From Colwellia sp. 75C3 (GTDB lineage Bacteria; Pseudomonadota; Gammaproteobacteria; Enterobacterales; Alteromonadaceae): DNA of 64,000 nucleotides. Shown here in pieces: positions 17,739 to 27,714 of this stretch. The stretch's first letter is position 1. Each line of letters opens with the position of its first letter. The notes under the pieces were generated by a model. The model was not told where the DNA came from. It saw only the letters and a program-made list of their open reading frames with translations, and did not search any database. Where the stretch lies: NCBI RefSeq assembly GCF_002836255.1, contig NZ_PJAU01000033.1, positions 496,001 through 560,000 of the forward strand, in the 5' to 3' direction. The translations under genes were made by a program, and so were the position numbers.

Positions 17739-20700
17739 ATGAGCATTGTAAGTACTTCTAACCGCTGGCTAAACCGCCTTTATAAAACTGTTGCCATCTT
17801 GTTGGTGCTGTTAGCTGTTTTGATCAGTGCTTTCCGTTTATTTTTACCCTATGTGCACCACTACCGACTTCCCCTACAAAATTATTTAAACGAAAAAATA
17901 CAAGCCAATATTTCTATTGGCACATTAAGTATGACATGGCAAAGATCTGGACCTATCCTGATCATTGGTGATGTCCAAATACTTAAAACCAAAAGTGCGT
18001 CATTATTCATCAAGCAACTTGAGCTTCAGGTAGACTTCTGGAGTACTATTTCACAACAAGAGTTAATTTCGAAAAACCTCATTCTTTCAGGGGCGACCGC
18101 AAATGTTTCTGAAAAGCTGTGGCTGGGTAAGAAAGATAGCGACGATACAACTCAAGTTGAAAAAGATAACGAAGCCGATGATATTAGTACTATTAGCGAT
18201 CTTTTTTTAAACCGTATCACGCGATTTTCTATTAGAGATAGTCAAATCACCGTTAGCAATCAGTCGATCACGCGAAGTATCAGGTTAAATCAATTACGCT
18301 GGTTAAACAGTGGTGATCGCCATCAAGCCGAAGGCAGTGTGGTACTCAACGGTTTAAGTTCAAATAACTTGCAGCTGAAATTAGACCTACAAGGTAATAA
18401 GGGCAGTGCACTTACTGGGCAAATGTACTTACAAGCCAATCAAATTGATATAACGCCTTGGTTAGATAACGTTTTAGTGCTTGAAGATGATAAAACTAGC
18501 ACAGATATTAATTTTTCTGCATGGTTACGTATCAATAGTAGCGAGGTTGATCGTTTACAAGTTAATTTTTCTGACAGCAGCATGCATTGGCAGGTTGCGG
18601 ATAACAAACAACAACTCACCTTAGACCAAGGGCAATTATTGTTGGTAAAGGGCAAAACTGAACGAAGCTTTAAGCTCTACAGCACGCCGTTATCATTACA
18701 GTTTAACGACCAAGAATCGCAGAAGTTTAGTGCGATGTTGGCTAAACAAGGCGATGATTTCTCCTTGCACCTGTCTGAGATTGACGTTGCTATGCTGGCG
18801 CAACTTACGCCTTTGATCGTAGCAAAACAAGAAACACGCAATTTACTGTCTGAGATGACTTTAAACGGTAAAATTGAAGACCTTTATATCCGTAATCAAA
18901 ATAACGAATTACAAATATTGACCAACTTCTCTGCCTTTAATAATAGCTATAGCTATGGCATACCAGGGCTAGAAAATGTCTCTGGCAGCCTTAGTTATGT
19001 AAACAATTACCTCTCGGTAGACTTTAGCGCTAAACAAGGTAATTTAGATTTTGATAAGTTGTTTGTACAAGCTTTCCCTTATCAAAGCCTTTCAGGAAAG
19101 CTAAATGCGGTCTTTGATGACAAAGGCTGGGAATTAACAGTTGAAACAATAGATTTACTATCAGAAGAAATTAATTTATCGGCAATAGTTAACGTTGAAG
19201 CGCCAATTGATGGTGAAGTTAACTTAGCCTTATTGGCTAATGTGACCAATGGCAATGCCGGCTTAGTAGGTCGTTATTTGCCTTTACCTATTATGAGCGA
19301 TAATTTAGTTAGTTATCTAAATGCTGCGGTTGTTTCAGGGCGAGTTGAAGAGGCGCAAATACTCATCAATGGTCCGATCAACCGTTTTCCGTTTACCGAT
19401 GGTAGTGGTATTTTTGTTGTCGATGCCGAGTTGAGTCAGTCAGAATTTAAATTTGTCGAAAATTGGCCAGCGATTACTGATTTCGTCGCTAATTTAAACT
19501 TCACTAATAACTCCATGCTAATAACAGGTCGAGGTGGAAAATTAACAGGCTTAGATGTCACCGGAGTTCGCGCTGGAATTGCTGATTTAGCTCATGGACA
19601 AATTTTAACGGTAGATGCCGGAATCAAGCCAACACAAGCGCGTTATATTGGCGATTTGATGAACCAAAGCCCATTCAAAGATAGTGTAGGCAGTGTATTA
19701 GAACAGTTGAAAATTAATGGCGAAGTGAGCGGAGATTTTCATCTAAACCTACCACTGAATAATAATGAGCAAGCGTTAGCAAGTGGCACCATTAAGTTTG
19801 ATAATAATCAAGTGGCCTTGCAAACACCGAAAATGGATTTTAGTGAAGTACATGGTGAGCTAAGCTTTAGCAACGATAAAATCAGTACTAAAGATTTAAC
19901 GTTGAACTGGCAAGGCTTACCTATTTCACTCGATATCAGTGGCATGGATAAAGATGATTATTATGATACGGATATAAAGCTAGCAGCACTTTGGCCAGAG
20001 TCAGCATGGTTAGCTCATATGCCACAAAAATTAAAGCGATATACCCAAGGTGAATTACCTTGGCAAGGCACTCTTTCTTTGCATCAGCATCACCAAGGTG
20101 GCTTTTCATATAACGCAAGTTTCGACTCTGACTTAACGAATACTCAGTTATTATTACCCGCTCCTTATGATCGCAATATCGAGCAAGAGAATCATTTATC
20201 ACTACAAGTTAATGGCGAGCAGGCCCAGTCTAAAATTGTGCTGAATTATGGTGATAAAATGCATTTCTCTGGGCTGCTAGATCATAAGAGTACCGCATTT
20301 ACTCGTGCTAATTTAATGTTTGGTGAAGGAACTATGGCTTTGCCAAGTGATGGTTTTCATATAACCACTAAACTTGAACAGGCAGACATTTCTGAATGGC
20401 AACCATTAATCAGCGATATTATTGACAGTATTAATCAACCTTCAAGTTATGCACCTGCAGGTAAACAAGCATCAACAAATAATGTAGAACAAGAAATTTC
20501 AGTCCCGTTTTTAGCCAAACCGAAAAGGATTAGGGGCTCAATTAATGAGTTGAAAATACTCGGCCAGCAGCTCACTAATGTTTCTTTTAATTTGTTAGAT
20601 AAAGAACAATGGTGGTTATTACAACTTAATGCCAAAGAAACGCGTAGCCAAATAAAAATTTATCCTGACTGGCTAGAGCAGGGCTTAGATATCAACGCTG

Positions 20701-21707
20701 AATTTTTAAAGTTGCCCCAAAATAAAGAAGAGCAAGAGGTGAGTTCAGCATTAGCTGTACAGCAACCCGATAAAAACGAAAATGATATTGTTTTTGCTAA
20801 TATTCCCCCGTTGACGTTCCATTGCGATAGTTGTGCAATAGGCTTGTTAGATTTAGGGGAAGTGGATGTACAAGTGAAGCGTGTTGATCATCAGATCATT
20901 GAATTTACCGATTTCAGCGCAAAGCGTGATAAAACACAATTAACACTGACTGGCCAGTGGCTTCATAATACGCAAGAATCAAAAACCACGTTACAGGGGA
21001 AGTTATCCATTGATGATATTGAGACAGAGTTGCAAGCAATGGGCTACGAATCGATAATAAAAGACAGTGGTGCTAAAATTGACGTAGATCTTAACTGGGC
21101 GGGCGGTTTACATAACTTAACGGTGAGCCAATTAAATGGTAGGGTTAATGGTCGACTTGATGACGGCTATTTAGCTGATGTTAGTGATAAAGCAAAAATT
21201 CTTTCTGTGCTGAGCTTACAATCACTGGTACGTAAGTTAACACTCGATTTTCGTGATATTTTTAGCGATGGTATGTTTTATAGTAGTATCGAAGGTGATT
21301 ACCAATTAAAGCAAGGGCTGTTAACGACTGATAATACCGAAATGAATGGTACAGCCGGTAACTTGTTTATGACAGGTTATACTAATTTGGTAACGGGTAA
21401 GCTCAATTATGATATGTCCTATAAACCCGAATTAACGTCAAGTTTACCTGTATTGGCTTGGATTGCGACACTAAACCCAGTTACCTTTTTGGCCGGTGTC
21501 GCTATTGACCAAGTGATAAAATCACAGGTGGTTTCTGAATTTACCTTTGAACTAACGGGCACTATTGAAAAACCTGAGTTTGAGGAAGTTGATAGAAAAA
21601 GCAAAGATATTATTGTAGAAAGTACTATGCCTACAGAAGACGTTAGACAGGAAGAATCGATTGAAAAGGATATTCCTGCCAAAAATTCGGCTAGTAAGAG
21701 TGATTAA
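17739..21707 (+). CDS. yhdP: YhdP, AsmA-like envelope phospholipid-transport protein
   Basis: This is a 1322-aa protein with one N-terminal membrane helix (about 15-35) and a very long beta-rich periplasmic body of the AsmA-like/DUF3971 type. It ends near LTGTIEKPEFEEV, after the AsmA-like C-terminal region (GLLTTDNTEMNGTAGNLFMTG). By family knowledge YhdP, TamB and YdbH form bridge-like structures that move phospholipids to the outer membrane. A charged tail of about 40 residues follows. It lies between rng and tldD as in E. coli. The length is slightly above the E. coli protein (about 1266 aa). Confidence 0.93.
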   Translation: MSIVSTSNRWLNRLYKTVAILLVLLAVLISAFRLFLPYVHHYRLPLQNYLNEKIQANISIGTLSMTWQRSGPILIIGDVQILKTKSASLFIKQLELQVDFWSTISQQELISKNLILSGATANVSEKLWLGKKDSDDTTQVEKDNEADDISTISDLFLNRITRFSIRDSQITVSNQSITRSIRLNQLRWLNSGDRHQAEGSVVLNGLSSNNLQLKLDLQGNKGSALTGQMYLQANQIDITPWLDNVLVLEDDKTSTDINFSAWLRINSSEVDRLQVNFSDSSMHWQVADNKQQLTLDQGQLLLVKGKTERSFKLYSTPLSLQFNDQESQKFSAMLAKQGDDFSLHLSEIDVAMLAQLTPLIVAKQETRNLLSEMTLNGKIEDLYIRNQNNELQILTNFSAFNNSYSYGIPGLENVSGSLSYVNNYLSVDFSAKQGNLDFDKLFVQAFPYQSLSGKLNAVFDDKGWELTVETIDLLSEEINLSAIVNVEAPIDGEVNLALLANVTNGNAGLVGRYLPLPIMSDNLVSYLNAAVVSGRVEEAQILINGPINRFPFTDGSGIFVVDAELSQSEFKFVENWPAITDFVANLNFTNNSMLITGRGGKLTGLDVTGVRAGIADLAHGQILTVDAGIKPTQARYIGDLMNQSPFKDSVGSVLEQLKINGEVSGDFHLNLPLNNNEQALASGTIKFDNNQVALQTPKMDFSEVHGELSFSNDKISTKDLTLNWQGLPISLDISGMDKDDYYDTDIKLAALWPESAWLAHMPQKLKRYTQGELPWQGTLSLHQHHQGGFSYNASFDSDLTNTQLLLPAPYDRNIEQENHLSLQVNGEQAQSKIVLNYGDKMHFSGLLDHKSTAFTRANLMFGEGTMALPSDGFHITTKLEQADISEWQPLISDIIDSINQPSSYAPAGKQASTNNVEQEISVPFLAKPKRIRGSINELKILGQQLTNVSFNLLDKEQWWLLQLNAKETRSQIKIYPDWLEQGLDINAEFLKLPQNKEEQEVSSALAVQQPDKNENDIVFANIPPLTFHCDSCAIGLLDLGEVDVQVKRVDHQIIEFTDFSAKRDKTQLTLTGQWLHNTQESKTTLQGKLSIDDIETELQAMGYESIIKDSGAKIDVDLNWAGGLHNLTVSQLNGRVNGRLDDGYLADVSDKAKILSVLSLQSLVRKLTLDFRDIFSDGMFYSSIEGDYQLKQGLLTTDNTEMNGTAGNLFMTGYTNLVTGKLNYDMSYKPELTSSLPVLAWIATLNPVTFLAGVAIDQVIKSQVVSEFTFELTGTIEKPEFEEVDRKSKDIIVESTMPTEDVRQEESIEKDIPAKNSASKSD

Positions 21708-21816
21708 GAATTTACCAAAATATTGAAACGGGTGATGGTTGTATTTCAATCGACTATCACCCTGAAAGATTAATACGCATATGTCAAAGCATGCCTTTGA
21801 ACTCGTCGCTGAAAAC

Positions 21817-22084
21817 ATATACCCAAACCGCATGAAGATGCAGGTTTCAGCTGGAATTAGAAACGCCTTTAGGCAAGGCATTGATTGAAGAGAATGGTTA
21901 CTCCCTTCTCAAAATCAATAACGTAGCATAAAGCGTTTATAAACCAGCCCTATGGGGACTCCTGAGCAGTTTATGCTCTTCGTTGCCTCATTTTTAAGGG
22001 AATAACCCTTGATAAAAGGAGGCGCCTTGATCATAAATCGCTCAGGGGCCCTGAAACACACAGCTTCAAGTGGCTTGGGTATAT
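21817..22084. mobile_element. 268-bp MITE-like element with terminal inverted repeats
   Basis: The left end (from 21817, ATATACCCAAACCGCATGAA) is an imperfect inverted copy of the right end (to 22084, rc ATATACCCAAGCCACTTGAA). Similarity continues for about 35 bp (GATGCAGGTTTCAGC against GCTGTGTGTTTCAGG). The interior has no convincing gene but contains paired segments, for example AGCATAAA (21925-21932) with TTTATGCT (21970-21977). Short relatives of the same arms occur at 39096-39140 and 61907-61956. No transposase is present and no clear target duplication was found. It fills most of the 427-bp yhdP-tldD gap. Confidence 0.7.
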
Positions 22085-22098
22085 AGCAGCAATCTGAT

Positions 22099-22104
22099 TA
22101 TAAT
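22099..22104 (+). promoter_or_regulatory. Candidate -10 element of tldD next to the MITE end
   Basis: TATAAT lies 31 nt before the tldD start. With an 18-bp spacer the -35 position (22075-22080, TTGGGT) falls inside the terminal repeat of the element. The -35 match is only 3/6, so this is tentative. Confidence 0.3.
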
Positions 22105-22134
22105 TAAAGAACATAGAAGTAGAGCTAAGACCTA

Positions 22135-23580
22135 ATGAATATAGTTGAAAAATCCTTATTAAGTGATAGTCATATTGATGAAGAAATGTTGTCAAAAACC
22201 CTAAAAAGTATGATGGGTCGACAAGTTGATTATGCGGATTTATATTTTCAAGCGAGTCAGCATGAAACTTGGGTACTAGAAGATGGCATTGTCAAAGAAG
22301 GTTCATATAACATTGAACGTGGTGTTGGCGTAAGAGCTATATCAGGTGAAAAAACAGGCTTTGCCTATTCTGATGATATTACGCCTGAAGCGCTTCAACA
22401 AGCAGCAGATGCAGCTAAAGGTATTGCCGATAGCGGTACTGGCGCGACAGTTAAAGCGTTTAGCCGTCAATCACCGATTGAAGTTTATCAATCTGTTGAG
22501 CCGCTTGGCAGCTTAACACAAGAGCAAAAAATTGATTTGTTACATCAGATTGAAGCACATGCCCGTCAAGTTGATAGCCGTGTTAAGCAAGTTATTGCTA
22601 GTATATCAGGTGTTTATGAAACTATATTAGTGAGTGCTAGTGATGGAACTTTTGCTACAGATATCCGTCCATTAGTTCGCTTAAACTGTTCAGTATTGGT
22701 TGAAGAAAATGGCAAGCGTGAACGCGCTAGTGCTGGTGGTGGTGCTCGTACAGATTACAGTTACTTTTTTGAAGTTGAGACGGGAGGTAATAAACCACGT
22801 TACCTCGCTTATGCAGAAGAATCTGTTAGACAAGCATTAGTTAACTTAGTCGCGATTGAAGCGCCTGCAGGTACTTATCCTGTGGTATTAGGTGCAGGTT
22901 GGCCTGGTGTATTACTGCATGAAGCAGTAGGGCATGGTTTGGAAGGCGACTTCAACCGTAAAGGTTCGTCAGCATTTTCAGGTAAAGTAGGTCAGCAAGT
23001 TACCTCTGAACTTTGTACCATTGTTGATGATGGTACATTAGCCGATCGTCGTGGTTCAATATCTATTGATGATGAAGGCACACCTGGACAATATAATGTG
23101 TTGATTGAAAAGGGCATCCTGAAAGGTTACATGCAAGATAAGCATAATGCTGGCCTAATGGGCGTGAAGCCAACAGGTAATGGTAGACGTGAGTCGTATG
23201 CACATTTACCTATGCCACGAATGACTAATACTTATATGTTAGCGGGCGAGTCTAGTCCTGAAGATATTATTAAGTCAGTTAAAAAAGGTATTTATGCACC
23301 AAACTTTGCTGGTGGACAGGTAGATATTACTTCTGGTAAATTTGTTTTTACCAGTTCAGAAGCTTATTTAATTGAAGACGGTAAAATAACATCACCTGTT
23401 AAAGGCGCTACCTTAATAGGTAATGGACCTGAAGCGATGAAACGAATCAGTATGGTTGGCAATGATCTAAAACTTGATGCGGGTGTTGGTATCTGTGGTA
23501 AAGATGGTCAGAGTATACCTGTCGGTGTTGGTCAACCTACATTAAAAGTTGATGAAATGACTGTTGGTGGTACGCAGTAA
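22135..23580 (+). CDS. tldD: TldD, metalloprotease subunit of TldD/E
   Basis: This is a 481-aa TldD/PmbA-family protease subunit. The zinc-binding motif HEAVGH (residues 262-267), followed by [16 protein letters not shown], is intact, so this is the catalytic subunit. With TldE/PmbA (encoded 774 nt downstream) it degrades small unfolded peptides and matures ribosomally made peptides or the CcdA antitoxin in E. coli. The C-terminal [20 protein letters not shown] is typical. It is separated from pmbA by the antisense yjgA. Confidence 0.97.
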   Translation: MNIVEKSLLSDSHIDEEMLSKTLKSMMGRQVDYADLYFQASQHETWVLEDGIVKEGSYNIERGVGVRAISGEKTGFAYSDDITPEALQQAADAAKGIADSGTGATVKAFSRQSPIEVYQSVEPLGSLTQEQKIDLLHQIEAHARQVDSRVKQVIASISGVYETILVSASDGTFATDIRPLVRLNCSVLVEENGKRERASAGGGARTDYSYFFEVETGGNKPRYLAYAEESVRQALVNLVAIEAPAGTYPVVLGAGWPGVLLHEAVGHGLEGDFNRKGSSAFSGKVGQQVTSELCTIVDDGTLADRRGSISIDDEGTPGQYNVLIEKGILKGYMQDKHNAGLMGVKPTGNGRRESYAHLPMPRMTNTYMLAGESSPEDIIKSVKKGIYAPNFAGGQVDITSGKFVFTSSEAYLIEDGKITSPVKGATLIGNGPEAMKRISMVGNDLKLDAGVGICGKDGQSIPVGVGQPTLKVDEMTVGGTQ

Positions 23581-23614
23581 CTAGCGAGTATTAATAAATT
23601 AGTTAACCGAAAAG

Positions 23615-23646
23615 TTAGCAAGCACTAAATTGATAGTGCTTGCTAA
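23615..23646. terminator. Bidirectional hairpin between convergent tldD and yjgA
   Basis: A perfect 13-bp stem TTAGCAAGCACTA / TAGTGCTTGCTAA around AATTGA. The position between convergent genes supports a terminator role; the U-run is weak on both sides. Confidence 0.65.
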
Positions 23647-23701
23647 TATTTACTTTCTTTACCTATTTAACGCTTTTAAGCGTTTGCTTTAGGTATTAGC
23701 T

Positions 23702-24244
23702 TTAAGCATTAGCTTTTAGGTAAGTGAATAAGTTTTTATAATGCTTACCTAATTTTTCTTCTTTCTTCTCTTTTGCTGCATGGCGAATCAATTGCTTGAT
23801 TTTTTGTCGCTCGATTGCAGGAAATTCGGTAATTAATGCTTCAACAGCATCATTTCCTTGCTCGATCAATTCATCTCGAATAGTTTCTAAACGAACAAAC
23901 TTTGCTGTTTCTTGCTGATGCTTATTAGCCATTACTTCAATTGCATGATGGATTGGACCAAGATCAGTTTCTAAAAGTATTCTTGCCGTATGACGAATAT
24001 GACGTCGTAAAGCTTCATGCTTATTGCTGATCTTATCCGCTAAAATCATAGCATCTTTTAGGTCTTCACTTAAGGGTAAACGGCTTCGCTGATGCTTAGA
24101 CATTTCTATTAAGCTCTCTGCGAAATCTTGCAATTTATGCATTTCACGCTTAACTTCGCTTTTACTTTTTAACTCTTCTTCCATTTCTTCTGAAGATTCG
24201 TCGATATCTTTGGCTGACTGGGGCATAATAATGTCTAATACCAT
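23702..24244 (-). CDS. darP: YjgA/DarP, 50S-associated ribosome biogenesis protein
   Basis: This is a 180-aa, highly charged, helical protein of the YjgA family (DUF615), known to associate with late 50S precursors. Seen: SKSEVKREMHKLQDFAESL, DALRRHIRHTAR-like central helices, HQQETAKFVRLETIRDELIEQGNDAV (in two parts) and the basic C-terminal RHAAKEKKEEK. An acidic N-terminal segment (DESSEEMEEE) precedes it, as in relatives. A second start at 24226 (MPQSAKD) is equally possible. Location between tldD and pmbA, in opposite orientation, is a conserved gammaproteobacterial arrangement. Confidence 0.92.
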   Translation of the reverse strand: MVLDIIMPQSAKDIDESSEEMEEELKSKSEVKREMHKLQDFAESLIEMSKHQRSRLPLSEDLKDAMILADKISNKHEALRRHIRHTARILLETDLGPIHHAIEVMANKHQQETAKFVRLETIRDELIEQGNDAVEALITEFPAIERQKIKQLIRHAAKEKKEEKLGKHYKNLFTYLKANA

Positions 24245-24353
24245 GTTAAAATAAATTATAATTGCTCTTATTATATCACTATTTTAATAATATTCTAAGT
24301 CACTGTTTACGCCTTATTACTCCTTACCAAGAAAAGAGAAAGTAGAAACCAAT

Positions 24354-25715
24354 ATGACCCTAGCCTCTAAATCGCATGATCCCCTAATGAAACAACTCAG
24401 CGAAGTTAAAGCACGTGTTAGCACGGTACTTGAACTTGCTAAATCACTTGGCGCAGATGGTGCAGAAGTTGCTATGAGCCGCCAACAAGGTTTAAGTGTT
24501 GGTACGCGCATGGGGGAAGTGGAAAATGTTGAGTTTACTAATGATGGTGGTTTAGGTATTACTGTTTACCGTGAAGGCCGTAAAGGCAGTGCTTCTACCG
24601 CTGATTTGTCAGAAAAAGCACTAATTCAAACGGTTACTGCAGCAGTAAACATTGCTAAGTATACCTCAGTAGACGATTGTTCAGGTTTAGCTGATAAGTC
24701 TCTGCTGGCTATGAACCCACTTGATTTAGATTTATATCATCCTCATGAAATAAGTACCGAGGAAGCTATTGAGCTGGCGAAAGAATGCGAAGAAAGCGCT
24801 TTAGCTGTTGATGCTCGTGTTAGCAATTCAGATGGTGCAAACTTCGATACCTTTTCAGGTTTTAAAGTTTATGGTAATAGTCATGGGCAATTAGTCGGTT
24901 ACCCAAGTACGCGTCATAGCTTGAGCTGTGTGATGATTGCCAATGATGGCGATGACATGGAGCGTGATTATGCTTACAGTGTTAGTCGCGAATTTTCTGC
25001 GTTAGAAAGTGCTAAGAATATAGGTCAGCAAGCTTCACAAGAAGTACTCTCTCGTTTAAAGCCACAAACAATTCCTACCGGTAAAGTGCCTGTTTTATTT
25101 AGAGCAGATATTGCCAATACTATTTGGGGACATTTTATTGCCGCGATTAGTGGTGGTAATTTATATCGTAAGTCATCTTTTTTACTTGATGCGCTTGGCA
25201 ATGATGTTTTCCCTAAATTTTTAAATATTAGTGAAAGACCTCATATTGCTAAAGCGTTAGCGAGTAGTGCTTTTGATAGTGAAGGGGTATTAACCCAAGA
25301 TAGAGAAATTATTACCCAAGGGGCATTACAAACTTATTTATTGACGAGTTATTCAGCCCGAAAAATGGGACTTACCACTACCGGTCATGCGGGTGGTATC
25401 CATAACTGGTTAGTCGATGCTCAGGGCCATGATGGTAATTTTGATGCTATGTTAAAAACCTTAGGTACTGGTTTGTTAGTTACTGAGTTAATGGGGCAAG
25501 GGGTAAATGTTGTTAATGGCGATTATTCTCGTGGTGCTGCAGGATTTTGGGTAGAAAATGGTGAAATTGCTTACCCGGTAAGTGAAATAACCATAGCGGG
25601 TAACTTATCTCAAATGTTTAAAAGTATTGTCGCTGTTGGCTCTGATGTTGATATGCGCGGAAGTATCCGTACCGGTTCAATTCTAATTGATGAAATGCAA
25701 GTTGCCGGACATTAG
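24354..25715 (+). CDS. pmbA: PmbA/TldE, non-catalytic subunit of TldD/E protease
   Basis: This is a 453-aa partner of TldD that lacks the HExxxH zinc motif, as expected for TldE. It carries family motifs RQQGLSVGTRMGEVENVEF, DGANFDTFSGF and a C-terminal GSIRTGSILIDEMQVAG. It forms a heterodimer with TldD for peptide proteolysis, for example microcin maturation in E. coli. ATG 24354 is preceded by a purine-rich GAAAAGAGAAAG. The gene ends in a strong bidirectional terminator facing mgtE. Confidence 0.95.
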   Translation: MTLASKSHDPLMKQLSEVKARVSTVLELAKSLGADGAEVAMSRQQGLSVGTRMGEVENVEFTNDGGLGITVYREGRKGSASTADLSEKALIQTVTAAVNIAKYTSVDDCSGLADKSLLAMNPLDLDLYHPHEISTEEAIELAKECEESALAVDARVSNSDGANFDTFSGFKVYGNSHGQLVGYPSTRHSLSCVMIANDGDDMERDYAYSVSREFSALESAKNIGQQASQEVLSRLKPQTIPTGKVPVLFRADIANTIWGHFIAAISGGNLYRKSSFLLDALGNDVFPKFLNISERPHIAKALASSAFDSEGVLTQDREIITQGALQTYLLTSYSARKMGLTTTGHAGGIHNWLVDAQGHDGNFDAMLKTLGTGLLVTELMGQGVNVVNGDYSRGAAGFWVENGEIAYPVSEITIAGNLSQMFKSIVAVGSDVDMRGSIRTGSILIDEMQVAGH

Positions 25716-25763
25716 TAAATACATCTATTGGTAAAGACCAAAATTTATCAAAGCTATATCAAT

Positions 25764-25802
25764 AAAAAAGCGTTATCAATGTTACATTGATAACGCTTTT
25801 TT
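25764..25802. terminator. Bidirectional rho-independent terminator between pmbA and mgtE
   Basis: A perfect 18-bp stem (25764-25781 with 25785-25802) around the loop TTA, with A6 on one side and T6 on the other. It serves the convergent genes pmbA (+) and mgtE (-). Confidence 0.95.
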
Positions 25803-25837
25803 GTTGATGAAGCTAGGTGATTATTCTTGGAAAAAGA

Positions 25838-27196
25838 CTAAGTAAGAAGTAACGTCGCTGTTCCTAAGAAAGCGAAAATTCCAACCACATCAGTTACCGT
25901 AGTAATAATTACGCTACCTGCTAGTGCGGGATCTATATTGAGACGTTTTAACAACAGCGGAATACTTACACCAGCAAGTCCAGCTGCAGTCATATTCATC
26001 AACATAGCAAAGGCAATTACGCCACCAAGCATTAAGTCTTGCTTCCAAATCGCGACCACTGTGGCTATTAAGGTAGCCCAAATGATGCCATTTAAAAAAC
26101 CAATAGCTACCTCTTTGGTTAACAGAGCGCGAGCGTTACTGTCGCCGACATGACCTAACGCCATACCACGAATAACCAGCGTTAAGGTTTGATTACCGGC
26201 AACACCACCCATACTAGGCACCAAGGAGTTTAGTACCGCTAAAATGGCTAATTGCTGAAATACCCCTTCAAACATACTAGTCACGGCAACAGCCATTAAT
26301 GCGGTGATAAGGTTAACGCCAAGCCATAATGAGCGCTGTTTAGTGCTTTTAATTACAGGGGCAAAGGTATCCGCCTCGTCATCTAAACCCGCCATACTCA
26401 TCATGGAATGCTCAGCATTCTCACGAATAATATCGATAACATCATCAATAGTAATACGACCGAGCAAGTGTCCTTCTTCATTAACAACAGGAGCAGAAAA
26501 CCAGTCATGGCGTTCAAAAAGTTGAGCAACATCTTGCTCGCCCATATCTGCTTGTACCGCTTCAACTTCAGCATTGATCAAATTAGAAACAATAACATCA
26601 GCTTTAGCTGTCACAATGGATGCAAGTGATACCGCACCAATAAATATATTTTTACGGTCTACAACATAAAATGAATCTGTTGCGTCAGGTAGGTCACCTT
26701 TTAGGCGTAGATATCTTAGTACCACATCAACAGTGACTTCAGGGCGTAAGGTGATGGTATCGGTATTCATTATCCCGCCAGCGGTATCTTCTTCATAAGA
26801 TAACGCTGTTTCGACACGACTACGGTCTTGTGAGTCCATCGACTTCAGTACTTCGTTATAAATACTGTCTGGTAGAGTACGGAAAACTTCTACTAAATCA
26901 TCAATATCCATGCCTTCAGCAACAGCTGCAAGCTTTTCAGGACGCATGCTTTTAAGAATGCCCTTACGGACCTCTTCATTAAGCTCTTCGAGTATTTCAC
27001 CATGAAAATCAGGGTCAATCAGTTGCCACAGCACTGGGCGACTTTTTGCCGTGGATGATTCTAAGATCAGCGCTAAATCATAAGCGGGCATGTGCTGGAG
27101 TAATTTTCGCACATAAACGAACATACCACTATCAAGTGCTTCGTTTACCTGTTGTAATCTTCTTTGGTTAAATTCTTTTTCTGATAATTCTGGCAT
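25838..27196 (-). CDS. mgtE: MgtE-family magnesium transporter
   Basis: This is a 452-aa MgtE channel-type Mg2+ transporter of the inner membrane. It has an N-terminal helical domain (about 1-125), two CBS domains (about 130-255; TAGGIMNTDTITLRPEVTV and GRITIDDVIDIIRE) that sense Mg2+, and five hydrophobic helices (about 290-452) with the pore motif PSMGGVAGNQTLTLVIRG. Standard for the family. It is transcribed in the same direction as the rpoN-ptsO operon but is separated from it by 227 bp containing a terminator. Confidence 0.96.
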   Translation of the reverse strand: MPELSEKEFNQRRLQQVNEALDSGMFVYVRKLLQHMPAYDLALILESSTAKSRPVLWQLIDPDFHGEILEELNEEVRKGILKSMRPEKLAAVAEGMDIDDLVEVFRTLPDSIYNEVLKSMDSQDRSRVETALSYEEDTAGGIMNTDTITLRPEVTVDVVLRYLRLKGDLPDATDSFYVVDRKNIFIGAVSLASIVTAKADVIVSNLINAEVEAVQADMGEQDVAQLFERHDWFSAPVVNEEGHLLGRITIDDVIDIIRENAEHSMMSMAGLDDEADTFAPVIKSTKQRSLWLGVNLITALMAVAVTSMFEGVFQQLAILAVLNSLVPSMGGVAGNQTLTLVIRGMALGHVGDSNARALLTKEVAIGFLNGIIWATLIATVVAIWKQDLMLGGVIAFAMLMNMTAAGLAGVSIPLLLKRLNIDPALAGSVIITTVTDVVGIFAFLGTATLLLT

Positions 27197-27296
27197 AGCA
27201 ACTCTACTTCTTTAGTGTATATTGCACAGAAAACCCTCTAAAGAGTGTGTCGCTGAAAAAGTCGCGAAACGGAGGGTCATTTAATGATGAAAAGAA

Positions 27297-27320
27297 AGCA
27301 GCTTTCTTTGGAAAGCAGCT
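27297..27320 (-). terminator. Terminator-like hairpin after ptsO
   Basis: On the minus strand AGCTGCTTTC pairs with GAAAGCTGCT around CAAA (one central mismatch) and is followed by TTCTTTT. It lies 104 nt after the ptsO stop and would end the lpt-rpoN-pts operon before mgtE. Confidence 0.6.
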
Positions 27321-27423
27321 GAAAATAAGCTTAAGTTTATCGTAACTTAGTGGTTTTATCAGCTTTTTTATCTTATGGAAACAGATTTTAGCTTGTACTT
27401 ATATCGAGGAGTCAATGAATTAT

Positions 27424-27699
27424 TTATTCAGCTTCGTCAAATTTATCAGAAATAAGTTGGCATATTTCAGTTAAAGCCAACTGCGCATCTTTACCCTGAA
27501 CGGTGATATTTACAATCTTCCCTTGACCGCCAGCTAATAGCATTAATGCCATAATACTGCTTGCATCTGCTTCTTTACCAGCCAATTCGAGAGTGATTTT
27601 TGCTGAAAACTTTTGGCTTAATTGCGCTAATTTAGTCGCTGCACGCGCATGTAAACCTAGCTTATTGCAGATTGTTACTTGTCGAGAGATAGTATTCAT
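27424..27699 (-). CDS. ptsO: NPr, HPr-like phosphocarrier of the nitrogen PTS
   Basis: This is a 91-aa HPr-family protein. The phospho-acceptor is His17 in NKLGLHARAATKLAQL; the second conserved stretch is ADASSIMALMLLAGGQG. In PTS-Ntr it passes phosphate from PtsP to PtsN (EIIA-Ntr). Location after rapZ, 15 nt away, in the rpoN cluster identifies NPr rather than the sugar PTS HPr. Confidence 0.95.
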   Translation of the reverse strand: MNTISRQVTICNKLGLHARAATKLAQLSQKFSAKITLELAGKEADASSIMALMLLAGGQGKIVNITVQGKDAQLALTEICQLISDKFDEAE

Positions 27700-27714
27700 T
27701 TGACTGCCGTTTTG

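Noticed and set aside
21552..21881. Antisense open frame entering the tldD-proximal element
   Set aside because: It overlaps yhdP coding sequence, has no Shine-Dalgarno and no recognisable domain.
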